Source: Flavobacterium bernardetii (GTDB lineage: Bacteria > Bacteroidota > Bacteroidia > Flavobacteriales > Flavobacteriaceae). Taken from it: 64,000 bases of DNA. The translations under genes were made by a program, and so were the position numbers. The DNA lies in contig NZ_JAANOQ010000001.1 of assembly GCF_011305415.1 (NCBI RefSeq), positions 62,001-126,000 of the forward strand. Reading direction: 5' to 3'. Position 1 is the stretch's first letter. Each line of letters starts with the position of its first letter. Positions 52,713-61,606 of the stretch are shown here, one piece after another. The notes under the pieces were generated by a model. The model did no database searches. It saw only the letters and a program-made list of their open reading frames with translations, and was not told where the DNA came from.

Positions 52713-53954
52713 TTACTCATAACGTAACGCCTCAACAGGATCCAATTTCGAAGCTTTTATTGCTGGATATAGTCCAGAAATAATAGTTACAACGAAAGTT
52801 GTACCAAAAGCAATAAAAATAGCTAGCCAAGGTGTTACGAAATCAAATTTAGCTAAGGATGCAATTAAAGAACCGAGTAATAAACCTAAAATGATTCCTA
52901 TAATTCCTCCAATTTGACTAATGATAAATGTTTCGGTAAAAAACTGCCAAGCAATTGTACCTCTTTTTGCACCAAGTGCTTTTCGTATACCAATTTCACG
53001 CGTTCTTTCTGAAACGGAAACTAGCATAATGTTCATCAAAGCAATTGTAGAACCAAAAATGGTAATCGCACCAATAGCAATAGCTGCAATGTTAATTACG
53101 GCAATATTTTCTCCTAATCTTTGAATTAAATCGTCACTACGACTAATTCCGAAATTTTCTTTTTCTATCGGATTTAATTTTCTTATTCTTCGCATAGCTA
53201 AAGTAGCATTATCAACCGCTTCATCTAATAATTGTTTGTTGCTAACTTTTACATCAATATCGTAATTGATATTGGGTTGCGAAAAAATTGAACGCGCAAT
53301 TTGAATTGGAATGATAACCCGTAAATCTTGGTTGTTTCCAAATGTTGCTCCTTTTTCTTTCAACAAACCAATCACTTTAAATTTTGCGCCACGAACAGAA
53401 ATTGTTTTGTCAATTGGGTTGATTCCTTCGAATAAACCATCTTTAAAATTCGCACCAACAATACAAACATAATTGTTGTTATCCACATCAAAAGAATTAA
53501 AATTTCTACCCGATTCTAATTCGAAACCATTATTTGGAATAAAATTTTCATCAGAACCTAAAATAGTAATTTCTGGATCGGTTTTTTTATTATCAAATTT
53601 CACTTCAGCAGTGGCAGCAGCAGTAAATGATAGGGAAGTCGTAGTAAGAGGGAATTCAAATTTATCTTTGAAAGCTTTGGCTTGCGGATAACTAATAATT
53701 GGATTTACTTTTTGTTCGCCGTCATTTTGGTTAATTTCTTCCGAAAAATCATACTGACTTATAGAAAAAGTATTCGCTCCCATAGAAGCAAAATTCCCAA
53801 ACAAACTGTTTTCTAGGGCTTTGGTTAAGGTTAAAATTCCTACCAAAAAAGTTATTCCAATAACAATAATAAATACTGTTAAAAACGTACGTAAAGCCTG
53901 ACTTCTAATCGAGTCGATAGCTATTCTTGCATTTTCTTTATATAATCCAACCAT
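52713..53954 (-). CDS. MacB/FtsX-type ABC transporter permease
   Basis: A 413-residue permease. It has one N-terminal span (about 20-42), a large periplasmic MacB_PCD domain to about residue 270, then three more spans in the FtsX domain with VSERTREIGIRKALGAKRGTIAWQF and the final PAIKASKLDPVEALRYE signature. Members drive efflux or lipoprotein trafficking with a separate ATPase. No ATPase or membrane-fusion partner is next to it, so the partner is elsewhere. Divergent from hisS with inverted heptad arrays between them. Confidence 0.93.
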   Translation of the reverse strand: MVGLYKENARIAIDSIRSQALRTFLTVFIIVIGITFLVGILTLTKALENSLFGNFASMGANTFSISQYDFSEEINQNDGEQKVNPIISYPQAKAFKDKFEFPLTTTSLSFTAAATAEVKFDNKKTDPEITILGSDENFIPNNGFELESGRNFNSFDVDNNNYVCIVGANFKDGLFEGINPIDKTISVRGAKFKVIGLLKEKGATFGNNQDLRVIIPIQIARSIFSQPNINYDIDVKVSNKQLLDEAVDNATLAMRRIRKLNPIEKENFGISRSDDLIQRLGENIAVINIAAIAIGAITIFGSTIALMNIMLVSVSERTREIGIRKALGAKRGTIAWQFFTETFIISQIGGIIGIILGLLLGSLIASLAKFDFVTPWLAIFIAFGTTFVVTIISGLYPAIKASKLDPVEALRYE

Positions 53955-54002
53955 GACTATTTGTAGTTGGTTTTGTCTTTTTGTTACAAAAAAAATTAAA
54001 GA

Positions 54003-54119
54003 ACCAAGTAAAAAGTAAAAAGGTAAAAGTTTTGGTTTGTAATTTTATAGAAATTGCTTTTTGTTCCCACTTTTTACTTGTTTCTTTTTACTTGTTTCTT
54101 TTTACTTTTTCCTTGGCTC
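54003..54119. repeat. Two oppositely oriented heptad arrays upstream of hisS
   Basis: The left array (54003-54030) reads ACCAAGTAAAAAGTAAAAAG on the + strand; the right one (54068-54119) holds seven heptads of the same kind on the minus strand. They match the repeat at 121-202 and could pair into a large hairpin in the 5' region of hisS. Confidence 0.85.
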
Positions 54120-54202
54120 TTTTCGTATTGTCATTTAAAAGTAAGATATTTGCACCGATTACAAATTATATTACACAAAGTACACTTTACAATCCTAACA
54201 AA

Positions 54203-55573
54203 ATGGCTCAAAAACCAAGTATTCCTAAAGGAACTCGCGATTTTTCTTCTACAGAAGTAGCAAAAAGAAACTACATTTTTTCTATCATAAAATCTAATTT
54301 TGAAAAGTTTGGCTTTCAACCAATTGAAACACCCTCTTTTGAGAATTCAGATACCTTAATGGGAAAATATGGCGAAGAAGGTGATCGATTGATTTTTAAG
54401 ATATTGAATTCTGGTGATTATTTGGATAAAGTTTCTGATGAAGATTTAGCGGCTAAAAATAGCAAAAAAATTACTTCATCTATTTCGGAAAAAGCCTTGC
54501 GTTACGACTTAACCGTGCCATTTGCACGTTATGTCGTGCAACACCAAAATGAATTAGAATTTCCATTTAAGCGTTACCAAATTCAACCCGTTTGGAGAGC
54601 TGATAGACCACAAAAAGGACGTTTTAGAGAGTTTTTCCAATGTGATGCGGATGTTGTAGGAAGTAATTCACTTTGGCAAGAAGTAGAATTTGTACAATTA
54701 TACGATACGATTTTCACGGCTTTAGGTTTAAAAGGTGTGAACATAAAAATTAACAACCGTAAAATATTATCTGGAATTGCAGAAGTGATTGGTGCTTCAG
54801 ATAAATTAATTGATTTTACAGTTGCTTTAGATAAATTAGATAAAATTGGTGAAGACGGTGTGAAGAAAGAAATGCTTGAAAAAGGTATTTCGGAATCGGC
54901 AATTGAAAAAGTACAACCGCTTTTCAACTTCACAGGAACAATCAATGAGAAAATTGAAAAATTAGCAACACTTTTAGCTTCCTCAACAGAAGGAACAAAA
55001 GGTGTAGAAGAATTAAAATTCATTTGTAACGCGATTAACGAATTAGGTTTGCAAACCGCAAATTTAGATTTAGATGTGACGCTTGCTCGTGGTTTAAATT
55101 ACTATACTGGCGCTATTTATGAAGTTGGAGCGCCTGAAGGTGTTGCGATGGGTTCTATCGGAGGCGGTGGTCGTTATGACGATTTAACTGGTATTTTCGG
55201 ATTGAAAAACATGAGTGGTGTTGGAATTTCTTTCGGATTAGATAGAATTTATTTAGTGTTAGAAGAATTAGGTTTGTTTCCAGAAACAGTTTCAACTACA
55301 TCAAAAGCAGTATTCATTAATTTCGGAGAAGCAGAAACCTTATTTTCTTTAAAAGCCATTTCGAACTTAAGACAAAACGGAATTAAAGTAGAAATGTATC
55401 TTGATAAAGCAAAAATGGACAAACAGTTTAAATTTGCAGAGAAAAAAGGAATTCAATTCGCCGTTTTAGTAGGTGAAGAAGAAATCAAACAAAACCAGTA
55501 TAAAGTCAAAGATTTAGTTTCTGGAGAACAAGTAACGGTTTCGTTAGAAGAATTAGTAGAAAAATTAAAATAA
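54203..55573 (+). CDS. hisS: Histidyl-tRNA synthetase
   Basis: A 456-residue class II synthetase charging tRNA-His. The start is ATG 54203 ([14 protein letters not shown]); the frame is open further upstream through the repeat region but those residues have no family similarity. Motif 2 is [20 protein letters not shown], the histidine-binding [15 protein letters not shown] and [11 protein letters not shown] blocks are present, and the anticodon-binding domain begins near 365. The inverted heptad arrays form its 5' region. Confidence 0.96.
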   Translation: MAQKPSIPKGTRDFSSTEVAKRNYIFSIIKSNFEKFGFQPIETPSFENSDTLMGKYGEEGDRLIFKILNSGDYLDKVSDEDLAAKNSKKITSSISEKALRYDLTVPFARYVVQHQNELEFPFKRYQIQPVWRADRPQKGRFREFFQCDADVVGSNSLWQEVEFVQLYDTIFTALGLKGVNIKINNRKILSGIAEVIGASDKLIDFTVALDKLDKIGEDGVKKEMLEKGISESAIEKVQPLFNFTGTINEKIEKLATLLASSTEGTKGVEELKFICNAINELGLQTANLDLDVTLARGLNYYTGAIYEVGAPEGVAMGSIGGGGRYDDLTGIFGLKNMSGVGISFGLDRIYLVLEELGLFPETVSTTSKAVFINFGEAETLFSLKAISNLRQNGIKVEMYLDKAKMDKQFKFAEKKGIQFAVLVGEEEIKQNQYKVKDLVSGEQVTVSLEELVEKLK

Positions 55574-55576
55574 GAT

Positions 55577-55677
55577 ATTACGCAGAGATACACAGAGAAA
55601 AAACACAAAGACACGCAAAACTTTTTAGTTTAAACTTTGTGAAACTCTGAGAATTCTTTGCGAAACTCTGTGTAACA
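55577..55677 (+). repeat. Composite repeat ACACAGAG...CTCTGTGT after hisS
   Basis: The ends form an inverted pair (ACACAGAG at 55590-55597, CTCTGTGT at 55666-55673). The right half has two direct copies of CTTTGTGAAACTCTG-like 15-mers 21 bp apart (55635 and 55656). It fills the 107-bp gap between hisS and the MATE gene. Confidence 0.75.
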
Positions 55678-55680
55678 ATC

Positions 55681-57039
55681 ATGAAAAAATACTTCCAAGA
55701 ATTCAAATACAACTTCAACTTAGCTATGCCTGTAATTTTAGGTATGGTTGGACATACTTTGGTTGGAGTAGTAGATAATATTTTTGTGGGACAAATAGGT
55801 ACTACAGAATTAGCAGCGGTTTCTTTAGGGAATAGTTTCATATTTATTGGAATGTCTATCGGAATTGGATTTTCAACTGCGATCACACCAATTATTGCAG
55901 AATTTGATAGTACGAAAGATAGAGAAGGCGGAAGAAGCGCTTTTCAAAATGGATTAATTTTATGTACCATTTTAGGTTTCGCATTGTTCTTTTTATTGTT
56001 TTTAGCCAAACCGATTTTATCTTACATGAATCAACCAGAAGATGTGGTGAAATTAGCCATGCCTTTTTTAGATATTGTTGGTTTTTCATTGGTTCCACTT
56101 GTGATTTTCCAAGCCTACAAACAGTTTGCAGATGGAATGAGCGAAACCAAATATTCTATGTATGCTACAATTTACGGGAATATTATCAACGTAGTAATTA
56201 ATGCTTTATTGGTTTTTGGATTGTTTATGTTTCCTAAAATGGGAATTGTAGGTTCGGCAATCGGAACATTAATTGCTCGTGTTTTTATGGTAATTTATAT
56301 GCATTATATTTTATCTAAAAACAAAAAATTCAAATCGTTTTTCCAAAATTTCGGATGGCAATCTTTTCAAAAAAGTATGTCGGATAAAATCATTAAGTTA
56401 GGAATTCCATCTTCTATGCAAATGTTTTTTGAAGTGGCATTATTCACTGGAGCCATTTGGTTGAGTGGAATAATTGGTAAAACAAGTCAGGCTGCCAATC
56501 AAATTGCTCTTAATTTAGCTTCGATAACTTTTATGTTTGCTATGGGATTAAGTGTTACTGCTATGATTCGAGTTGCCACCCATAAAAGTTTAAATGAATA
56601 TAAAAAATTAAATACAGTTGCTCATTCTATTTTCTTAATGGTAATAATTATTGAGATTGTATTTGCTGTTATCTTTATGTTGGGAAGTAATTTTTTTCCT
56701 ATGTTTTTTGTTCCATTAAATATGAAATTATCTACAATTGAAATTAAAGAAGTGCTTTCTATTTCTTCCAAACTATTAATTGTTGCCGCTTTTTTCCAAA
56801 TTTCAGACGGAATTCAAGTTGTAGTTTTAGGTGCTTTACGTGGTTTACAAGATGTGAAAGTCCCTATGTATTTAACTTTTGTTGCGTATTGGATGATTGG
56901 TTTTCCTATTTCAATTTATTTAGGATTATACACAGAATTGAAAGCAGAAGGCGTTTGGATTGGCTTATTAGCAGGATTAACAGCAGCTGCTATTATGTTG
57001 TATTTACGATTCAGATTTTTGCTGAAACATCACCGATAA
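55681..57039 (+). CDS. MATE family multidrug/cation exporter (NorM type)
   Basis: A 452-residue polytopic protein with about twelve spans in two six-span halves. The start FNLAMPVILGMVGHTLVGVVDN (split for length around PVILGM) with the conserved Asp in VVDNIFVGQIG, the halfway repeat KLGIPSSMQMFFEVALF, and GALRGLQDVKVPM are typical. It exports cationic drugs or dyes using Na+ or H+ gradients. It is not a polysaccharide flippase: Wzx proteins of this superfamily lack these motifs. Same strand as hisS but separated by a repeat element. Confidence 0.93.
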   Translation: MKKYFQEFKYNFNLAMPVILGMVGHTLVGVVDNIFVGQIGTTELAAVSLGNSFIFIGMSIGIGFSTAITPIIAEFDSTKDREGGRSAFQNGLILCTILGFALFFLLFLAKPILSYMNQPEDVVKLAMPFLDIVGFSLVPLVIFQAYKQFADGMSETKYSMYATIYGNIINVVINALLVFGLFMFPKMGIVGSAIGTLIARVFMVIYMHYILSKNKKFKSFFQNFGWQSFQKSMSDKIIKLGIPSSMQMFFEVALFTGAIWLSGIIGKTSQAANQIALNLASITFMFAMGLSVTAMIRVATHKSLNEYKKLNTVAHSIFLMVIIIEIVFAVIFMLGSNFFPMFFVPLNMKLSTIEIKEVLSISSKLLIVAAFFQISDGIQVVVLGALRGLQDVKVPMYLTFVAYWMIGFPISIYLGLYTELKAEGVWIGLLAGLTAAAIMLYLRFRFLLKHHR

Positions 57040-57043
57040 TTTT

Positions 57044-57084
57044 ATTTACGATTTACGATTTGGGATTTACGATTTGGGATTTAG
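57044..57084 (+). repeat. Six heptads ATTTACG/ATTTGGG after the MATE gene
   Basis: Head-to-tail units at 57044, 57051, 57058, 57065, 57072 and 57079, alternating ACG and GGG endings. They start 5 bp after the MATE stop codon. Confidence 0.85.
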
Positions 57085-57101
57085 ATTAAATTAAGAATTA
57101 G

Positions 57102-57109
57102 TATCTTTG
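57102..57109 (+). promoter_or_regulatory. Candidate promoter -7 element, TATCTTTG
   Basis: Exact TAnnTTTG 69 bp before the ATG at 57178. The nearest TTTG is 25 bp upstream, slightly too far. Confidence 0.45.
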
Positions 57110-57177
57110 AATTTGATAGCATTTTGACATGCTCGATGTAACATTAAACAAAATAAAAACATAATACAATATAAAAC

Positions 57178-57408
57178 ATGGAATTACCAAAATTTGTAAC
57201 AGGCGATAACACTGATTTTCCGGATGATATTTTTGTCATTCATTTAGAATATCCTAGATTTTTCATCAATTTAAAAGATGATTCAGTTGAGTTTTTAGAA
57301 GATATTGAAGAAGAAGATCAGACCGAATTAGAAGCAGAAATGGAACATTTAATTACACTGGCTGGTGAATTTTATGACCGCGAAATGGAACGCTACGAAC
57401 AAGCATAA
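57178..57408 (+). CDS. Small conserved acidic protein, 76 residues
   Basis: A 76-residue cytoplasmic protein with a strongly acidic centre (DDSVEFLEDIEEEDQTELEAE) and no signal or membrane segment. I know similar short proteins upstream of DUF4494 genes in flavobacteria only as hypothetical. The promoter box and a well-formed terminator frame it as a single-gene unit, which supports that it is real. The acidic helix could bind a partner protein; function unknown. Confidence 0.75.
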   Translation: MELPKFVTGDNTDFPDDIFVIHLEYPRFFINLKDDSVEFLEDIEEEDQTELEAEMEHLITLAGEFYDREMERYEQA

Positions 57409-57416
57409 AAGAATTT

Positions 57417-57448
57417 AAACCGATATATGAAAATGTATCGGTTTTTTT
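57417..57448 (+). terminator. Intrinsic terminator
   Basis: Stem AAACCGATA/TATCGGTTT (57417-57425, 57436-57444) followed by a T run, 9 bp after the small acidic gene. Confidence 0.8.
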
Positions 57449-57510
57449 ATTTTTTTTAAAATTGTGAATATCTAATTTGCGAAACACTTCCTTACTTTTT
57501 TTGTAAATCT

Positions 57511-57518
57511 TACCTTTG
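57511..57518 (+). promoter_or_regulatory. Candidate promoter -7 element, TACCTTTG
   Basis: Exact TAnnTTTG 28 bp before the DUF4494 gene. No TTTG at the usual distance. Confidence 0.5.
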
Positions 57519-57546
57519 GTTTTTAAATAAAAAAACAGAAAAAATT

Positions 57547-58101
57547 ATGAGTGCAATTTGGTTTGAATGTAAAGTGAAATACAGAAAAATGGATGATTCT
57601 GGTGTGCAAAAAGTAGTCACTGAACCTTATTTAGTAGATGCTTTATCTTATACAGAAGCGGAAACAAGAATTAATGAAGAAATGTCCGCTTATGTTAGCG
57701 AGGAATTTAAAGTGACTTCAATCAAATTTGCCAACTATTCAGAAATTCATCCTTTTGAAAATGCTGATCGCTGGTTTAAATCGAAAGTTTCCTTATTGGC
57801 TTATGATGAAGAGAGTGGAAAGGAAAGAAAATCGAATATCAATATCTTGTTACAAGCAAATGATATTAAAGAAGCTTTTGATAATACCGTTTCTGTAATG
57901 AATGGTACGATGGGTGAATATACCATACCTATGATTTCAGAATCGCCAATTATGGATGTTTTTCCTTATTTTAATGGAGAAGATGAAAAATTAGAGCAAT
58001 TCGAAAAGTTTAATTTATTAAAATTATCTAAGCCTGAGATTTCAGAAGAAATTATAGATAATATGGAGTTTGATGAAGCTCTACTTCAAGAAAGAGCCTA
58101 A
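57547..58101 (+). CDS. DUF4494 domain protein
   Basis: A 184-residue protein of the DUF4494 family, recognised by WFECKVKYRKMDDSG and KVVTEPYLVDALSYTEAE at the N-terminus. The family is restricted to Bacteroidota and has no known function. Two similar beta-alpha halves seem present (ECKVKY at the start, SKVSLLAYDEESGKE near residue 78), suggesting an internal duplication. It has its own promoter box and a shared bidirectional terminator with the convergent serine hydrolase gene. Confidence 0.88.
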   Translation: MSAIWFECKVKYRKMDDSGVQKVVTEPYLVDALSYTEAETRINEEMSAYVSEEFKVTSIKFANYSEIHPFENADRWFKSKVSLLAYDEESGKERKSNINILLQANDIKEAFDNTVSVMNGTMGEYTIPMISESPIMDVFPYFNGEDEKLEQFEKFNLLKLSKPEISEEIIDNMEFDEALLQERA

Positions 58102-58104
58102 AAA

Positions 58105-58143
58105 AAAATCCCAATTTGAATATTTCAAATTGGGATTTTTTTT
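58105..58143. terminator. Bidirectional intrinsic terminator
   Basis: A perfect 16-bp stem AAAATCCCAATTTGAA/TTCAAATTGGGATTTT (58105-58120, 58124-58139) with a 3-nt loop and T runs on both strands. It sits between convergent genes and serves both. Confidence 0.9.
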
Positions 58144-59212
58144 AATTAATCACGGCGCTTATTTTTTGCCATAGTGTTTCGTCAAAATCAGATAAAGCAA
58201 AGTTTGAAGTATCTGCAGCATCTCCCATTCTGATAATTACTAATTTTTTGCTAGGCACTACATATATTTTTTGGTCGTTTTTTCCTAAAGCACAATACAT
58301 GTCTGAAGGTGCAGTTGGAATTAAAGTTCCAGGAATTTGTAATTGACTTTGAGGCATGTGATAGCTTGTTTTTCCGTTCAACCACCATAAATAACCATAA
58401 GCTTGATTAATGGTTTGTGAAGTATTTGTGGCGCTATTTAAATAGGCTGAATTTATAATTTGTGTGCCGTTCCAGTTTCCTTTGGCTAAAGCTAATAAAC
58501 CAAAACGTGCCATACTTCGTGAATCACTACTGTAAACACTTAATCCTTGATACGGAAGCCAATATCCTGTCATACCAATTTTATCTCTTAATTTAGTGTT
58601 GAAATAAGCATTCCATGTTTGTCCAGTTGCTTGTGCTACCACATCTTGTAGTTTTACATAAACATTATGATACGCCCATCGTGTTCCAGCATCAGCTACA
58701 TATTGTAAGTTTGCTGGTGAAACATCATCTCCTAACGCATCATTTAGACCAGAATTCATGCTTAATAAATTTTTACAAGTAATTAGATTTTCTTTGGCTA
58801 ATGGTGCACTTGTCCAACCCGTTCCTAAATAATTGGAAACTTTAGTATTGATATTTAAAAAACCTTCTTGTTCCGCAATTCCAGTCACAGTTGAAGTTAG
58901 TGTTTTTCCAGCACTAGCCCAATATCTTGGTGTAATAGCATCATGACCGTTAAAGTATTGTTCCATTACAATTTTACCATTGTGTAATACTATAAAACTT
59001 TTTGAGTTTTTATCACTTAAGTAAGTGTTTAAAGCGGCTATATTGGCTGTATTCCATCCTAAACTTTCTGGTGTTTTAGTTTCCCAAGTTGTACCAGTAA
59101 TTGGAGGAAAGTACATGGCTTCTTCAGTTGGTAATACTGTAGAAGTGTCATCACTACCACATGAAATAAAAAAAGATAATAAGCTAATTAGAAATAGATG
59201 TTTTAGTCTCAT
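58142..59212 (-). CDS. Serine hydrolase lipoprotein, beta-lactamase class C-like
   Basis: A 356-residue predicted lipoprotein: signal peptide ending in ISCGS (Cys18) places it at the outer or inner membrane, facing the periplasm or surface. The catalytic tetrad is SAGK (S-x-x-K in WASAGKTLTSTV, about residue 95), the second motif is YHN (in WAYHNVYVKL, Y-x-N), and WLNGKTSYHMP may be the third region. The family includes esterases and peptidases related to EstB and D-Ala-D-Ala carboxypeptidases. True beta-lactam resistance is not implied. The gap 59213-59406 is AT-rich with no clear element. Confidence 0.85.
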   Translation of the reverse strand: MRLKHLFLISLLSFFISCGSDDTSTVLPTEEAMYFPPITGTTWETKTPESLGWNTANIAALNTYLSDKNSKSFIVLHNGKIVMEQYFNGHDAITPRYWASAGKTLTSTVTGIAEQEGFLNINTKVSNYLGTGWTSAPLAKENLITCKNLLSMNSGLNDALGDDVSPANLQYVADAGTRWAYHNVYVKLQDVVAQATGQTWNAYFNTKLRDKIGMTGYWLPYQGLSVYSSDSRSMARFGLLALAKGNWNGTQIINSAYLNSATNTSQTINQAYGYLWWLNGKTSYHMPQSQLQIPGTLIPTAPSDMYCALGKNDQKIYVVPSKKLVIIRMGDAADTSNFALSDFDETLWQKISAVIN

Positions 59213-59406
59213 GATTTAGTGTTTAATAATTTAGACTTATAATTACATAAAAGGTTTAATGTTGTATTTATATGTTTTACAACAAAGATTGGAGAAATCT
59301 AAATAATCCTGTTTACTTTTGATTATATGGTAATTTTTTTCAACACAGATTTAAGAAATTTTAATAATTAATGTAATTTTTATAATCTTGTTATGATAAA
59401 TTATAG

Positions 59407-60180
59407 TTACATTTTCTTTGCTTCTTCCCAAAATACATCCATTTCTGCTAAAGTCATGTCTGATAAAGATTTTCCTAATTCGGAAGCTTTACTTTCTAAG
59501 TACATAAAACGTTTAATGAATTTTTTATTAGTACGTTCTAAAGCGTCTTCTGGATTTACATTTAAAAATCGCGCATAATTTATCATAGAAAATAAAACAT
59601 CACCAAATTCGGCTTCAATTTTATCTTGATTGTTCGCGGCAATTTCCACTTGTAATTCGGCAATTTCTTCTTCTACTTTTTCCCAAACTTGATGCGATTC
59701 TTCCCAATCAAATCCCACACCTTTTACTTTATCTTGAATTCTACTGGCTTTGACTAACGCAGGTAAACTTTTCGGAACACCTTCTAAAACAGAAGTTCTG
59801 CCTTCTTTTAGTTTTAATTTTTCCCAGTTTTGTTTGACTTGTTCTTCATTTTCCACTACCACATCGCCATAAATATGTGGATGACGATCAATTAATTTAT
59901 CGCAAATACTATTCGCCACATCAGCAATATCAAAGGCGTTTTTTTCAGAACCAATTTTCGCATAAAACACAATGTGTAATAACAAATCACCCAACTCTTT
60001 TTTAATTTCGGGTAAATCGTTATCTAAAATGGCGTCACCTAATTCGTAAGTTTCTTCAATGGTTAAATGACGTAAACTTTCTAAGGTTTGTTTTTTATCC
60101 CACGGACATTTTTCGCGTAAATCGTCCATGATGTCCAATAATCTTTCAAAGGCTTGTAGTTGTTGTTGACGTGTGTTCAT
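59407..60180 (-). CDS. mazG: Nucleoside triphosphate pyrophosphohydrolase MazG
   Basis: A 257-residue enzyme cleaving NTPs to NMP and pyrophosphate. The MazG fold appears twice: the first copy has CPWDKKQTLESLRHLTIEE with the metal-binding ExxE (EETYELGDAI) and ELGDLLLHIVFYAKI, the second has EEIAELQVEI and EFGDVLFSMINYARF. Length and double domain match E. coli MazG. It is expected to remove non-canonical nucleotides or alter ppGpp levels. Minus strand, followed 3' by an AT-rich gap. Confidence 0.95.
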   Translation of the reverse strand: MNTRQQQLQAFERLLDIMDDLREKCPWDKKQTLESLRHLTIEETYELGDAILDNDLPEIKKELGDLLLHIVFYAKIGSEKNAFDIADVANSICDKLIDRHPHIYGDVVVENEEQVKQNWEKLKLKEGRTSVLEGVPKSLPALVKASRIQDKVKGVGFDWEESHQVWEKVEEEIAELQVEIAANNQDKIEAEFGDVLFSMINYARFLNVNPEDALERTNKKFIKRFMYLESKASELGKSLSDMTLAEMDVFWEEAKKM

Positions 60181-60186
60181 TTTGAT

Positions 60187-60225
60187 AGTTTAAAAGTTTA
60201 AAAGGTTTATGAGTTTAAAAGGGTT
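60187..60225 (+). repeat. GTTTAAAA tandem octads
   Basis: Three copies of GTTTAAAA with small insertions directly upstream of the mazG start. Part of the 280-bp gap 60181-60460. Confidence 0.6.
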
Positions 60226-60278
60226 TGTGTTGATAAAAATACGGATAAAATATGATTTGAAAAAATACACGTGTAATC

Positions 60279-60375
60279 TAGCCGTGGTTGTAGCGGCATC
60301 CTTTTTCTTTTGTTCCATTCGATAACTTTAGGAAAAAAAAAGAAAAAGATATAGCGGAAGACGCGACATAAGTGT
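60279..60375 (+). repeat. Palindromic dispersed element (TAGCGG...TAGCGG)
   Basis: A hairpin of CTTTTTCTTTT (60301-60311) with AAAAGAAAAAG (60338-60348) is framed by direct TAGCGG words at 60291 and 60351. Similar 'agcggcatcc...gatatagcgg' elements are, from general familiarity, scattered through flavobacterial intergenic DNA; no search was done. Confidence 0.65.
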
Positions 60376-60400
60376 TTTGAAAAGTAATGTATCTGCTACA

Positions 60401-60437
60401 AAAAAAAATCCCAATCTAAATAAGAATGGGATTTTTA
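60401..60437 (-). terminator. Intrinsic terminator of the DUF5606 gene
   Basis: AAAATCCCA (60405-60413) pairs with TGGGATTTT (60427-60435) and the minus strand continues into a T run. It lies 24 bp beyond the DUF5606 stop. Confidence 0.75.
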
Positions 60438-60460
60438 TATAATTTTTGAACAGTAATAAA

Positions 60461-60889
60461 TTACTCAGCTGGAGTTTCTTCTGCTTTAACTTCTGTGTTT
60501 AAGGCATCAACTGAAACATATCCTTTTGGTTGTAAAATGTTATACCAATTGAATATTTTTTTGATGTCTGAAGTATATACTCTGTCTTCATCAAATTCAG
60601 GTAAAATTTCTCTGAAATAACTTCTTAATTTATCGTCGCTTTCTTTATGAGAAATTGTTGGTTCCCCATTTTCTTTGGCAGCAATAGTTTTGAAGATTTC
60701 GATTAATTTTACTTCTTCATTGTATGTGTAAACGGCAATTTCAGATAATAAACTTACATTACTTCTTAATCCAACAGTAATTTTTTTACCGTCTAATAAA
60801 GCTTCAGCAACAAATCCAGAACGAGTTTGTACTTTTAATTCATATAATCCTGGTTTACCAGAAATGGCTAATATTTTTTGAAAACTCAT
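60461..60889 (-). CDS. DUF5606 domain protein
   Basis: A 142-residue protein with the start MSFQKILAISGKPGLYELKV, which fixes the start at 60889; nine upstream codons are open but unlike the family. DUF5606 proteins are found in Bacteroidota next to def and mazG, and their role is unknown. The N-terminal 45 residues look like a small beta-barrel (SH3-like), and the middle helix (DDKLRSYFREILPEFDEDRVY) is followed by IKKIFNWYNIL. The best promoter in the window, TTTG-N19-TATATTTG, precedes it. Confidence 0.88.
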   Translation of the reverse strand: MSFQKILAISGKPGLYELKVQTRSGFVAEALLDGKKITVGLRSNVSLLSEIAVYTYNEEVKLIEIFKTIAAKENGEPTISHKESDDKLRSYFREILPEFDEDRVYTSDIKKIFNWYNILQPKGYVSVDALNTEVKAEETPAE

Positions 60890-60913
60890 AGTTTTATAAT
60901 TTTTAAAGGATGG

Positions 60914-60944
60914 CAAATATATATTTTAATATTTCAAAAACAAA
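60914..60944 (-). promoter_or_regulatory. Full Bacteroidota promoter, TTTG-N19-TATATTTG
   Basis: On the minus strand TTTG (60944-60941) stands exactly 19 bp before TATATTTG (60921-60914), matching both elements and spacing of the Bacteroidota consensus. The DUF5606 ATG follows 24 bp downstream. Confidence 0.75.
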
Positions 60945-60961
60945 CTTGAAATTCTTAATTT

Positions 60962-61549
60962 TTACTTAATTTTTAAATTGGCAAATTTCATACGGTAATC
61001 TGGTCTGGCTTTACCTTCCATAATATTTTGCAATTTCTTACCTACTAATTTTTTCTTTAACATAGAAAGATGATCTGTAAACAAAATTCCTTCAATATGA
61101 TCGTATTCGTGTTGAATTACACGTGCGATTAATCCGTTATAAACTTCCGTTTTTTTAACGAAATTTTCATCAAAATATTCAATTGTGATGGTATCATGAC
61201 GAAAAACATCTTCACGAACATCAGGAATGCTTAAACAACCTTCATTAAAACCCCAAAGTTCACCTTCTTCTTTTATAATTTTCGCATTAATAAAAGTTTG
61301 TTTGAAATCTTTTAATTGTTCTGCTTCTTCTTTTGAAACTTCGTCGCTATCTGCAAATGGAGTAGTATCAATTACAAATATTCGAACAGCTAAACCTACT
61401 TGAGGGGCAGCCAAACCAACGCCATAAGCATTATACATGGTTTCATACATGTTGCTTAAAATTTCTGTTAAGTTTGGGTGATCTTGTGGAATATCAACGC
61501 AAACTTTTCTTAAAACTGCTTCGCCGTATCCGTATATTGGTAAAATCAT
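60962..61549 (-). CDS. def: Peptide deformylase
   Basis: A 195-residue metalloenzyme removing the formyl group from nascent proteins. The three motifs are GVGLAAPQVG (about 43-52), EGCLSIP with the metal Cys, and QHEYDHIEG with two metal His. Residues fit class I deformylase. It is followed 72 bp downstream by the DUF5606 gene, which has its own promoter. Start ATG at 61549 is preceded by a -7 box. Confidence 0.96.
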   Translation of the reverse strand: MILPIYGYGEAVLRKVCVDIPQDHPNLTEILSNMYETMYNAYGVGLAAPQVGLAVRIFVIDTTPFADSDEVSKEEAEQLKDFKQTFINAKIIKEEGELWGFNEGCLSIPDVREDVFRHDTITIEYFDENFVKKTEVYNGLIARVIQHEYDHIEGILFTDHLSMLKKKLVGKKLQNIMEGKARPDYRMKFANLKIK

Positions 61550-61564
61550 GATTCAAATTTTTTG

Positions 61565-61572
61565 CAAAATTA
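61565..61572 (-). promoter_or_regulatory. Candidate -7 element of def, TAATTTTG
   Basis: Exact TAnnTTTG on the minus strand, 15 bp before the def ATG. No TTTG at 19-21 bp. Confidence 0.5.
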
Positions 61573-61606
61573 GGAAATTTTCTTCTATTGTTAGAATTTT
61601 AAAAGT

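Noticed and set aside
53981..54202. Longer N-terminus for HisS
   Set aside because: The added residues are translated heptad repeats and hydrophobic noise; the conserved protein begins at [10 protein letters not shown].
54583..55023. 146-codon minus-strand frame inside hisS
   Set aside because: Fully antisense to a conserved synthetase gene; long antisense frames are expected there from codon bias.
55681..57039. MATE protein as the missing Wzx flippase
   Set aside because: Its motifs match the drug/cation exporter branch, and it lies among housekeeping genes 13 kb from the polysaccharide locus.
58142..59212. Beta-lactam resistance gene
   Set aside because: The S-x-x-K and Y-x-N motifs are shared by many esterases and peptidases; the third motif is not the typical KTG, so resistance is not supported.
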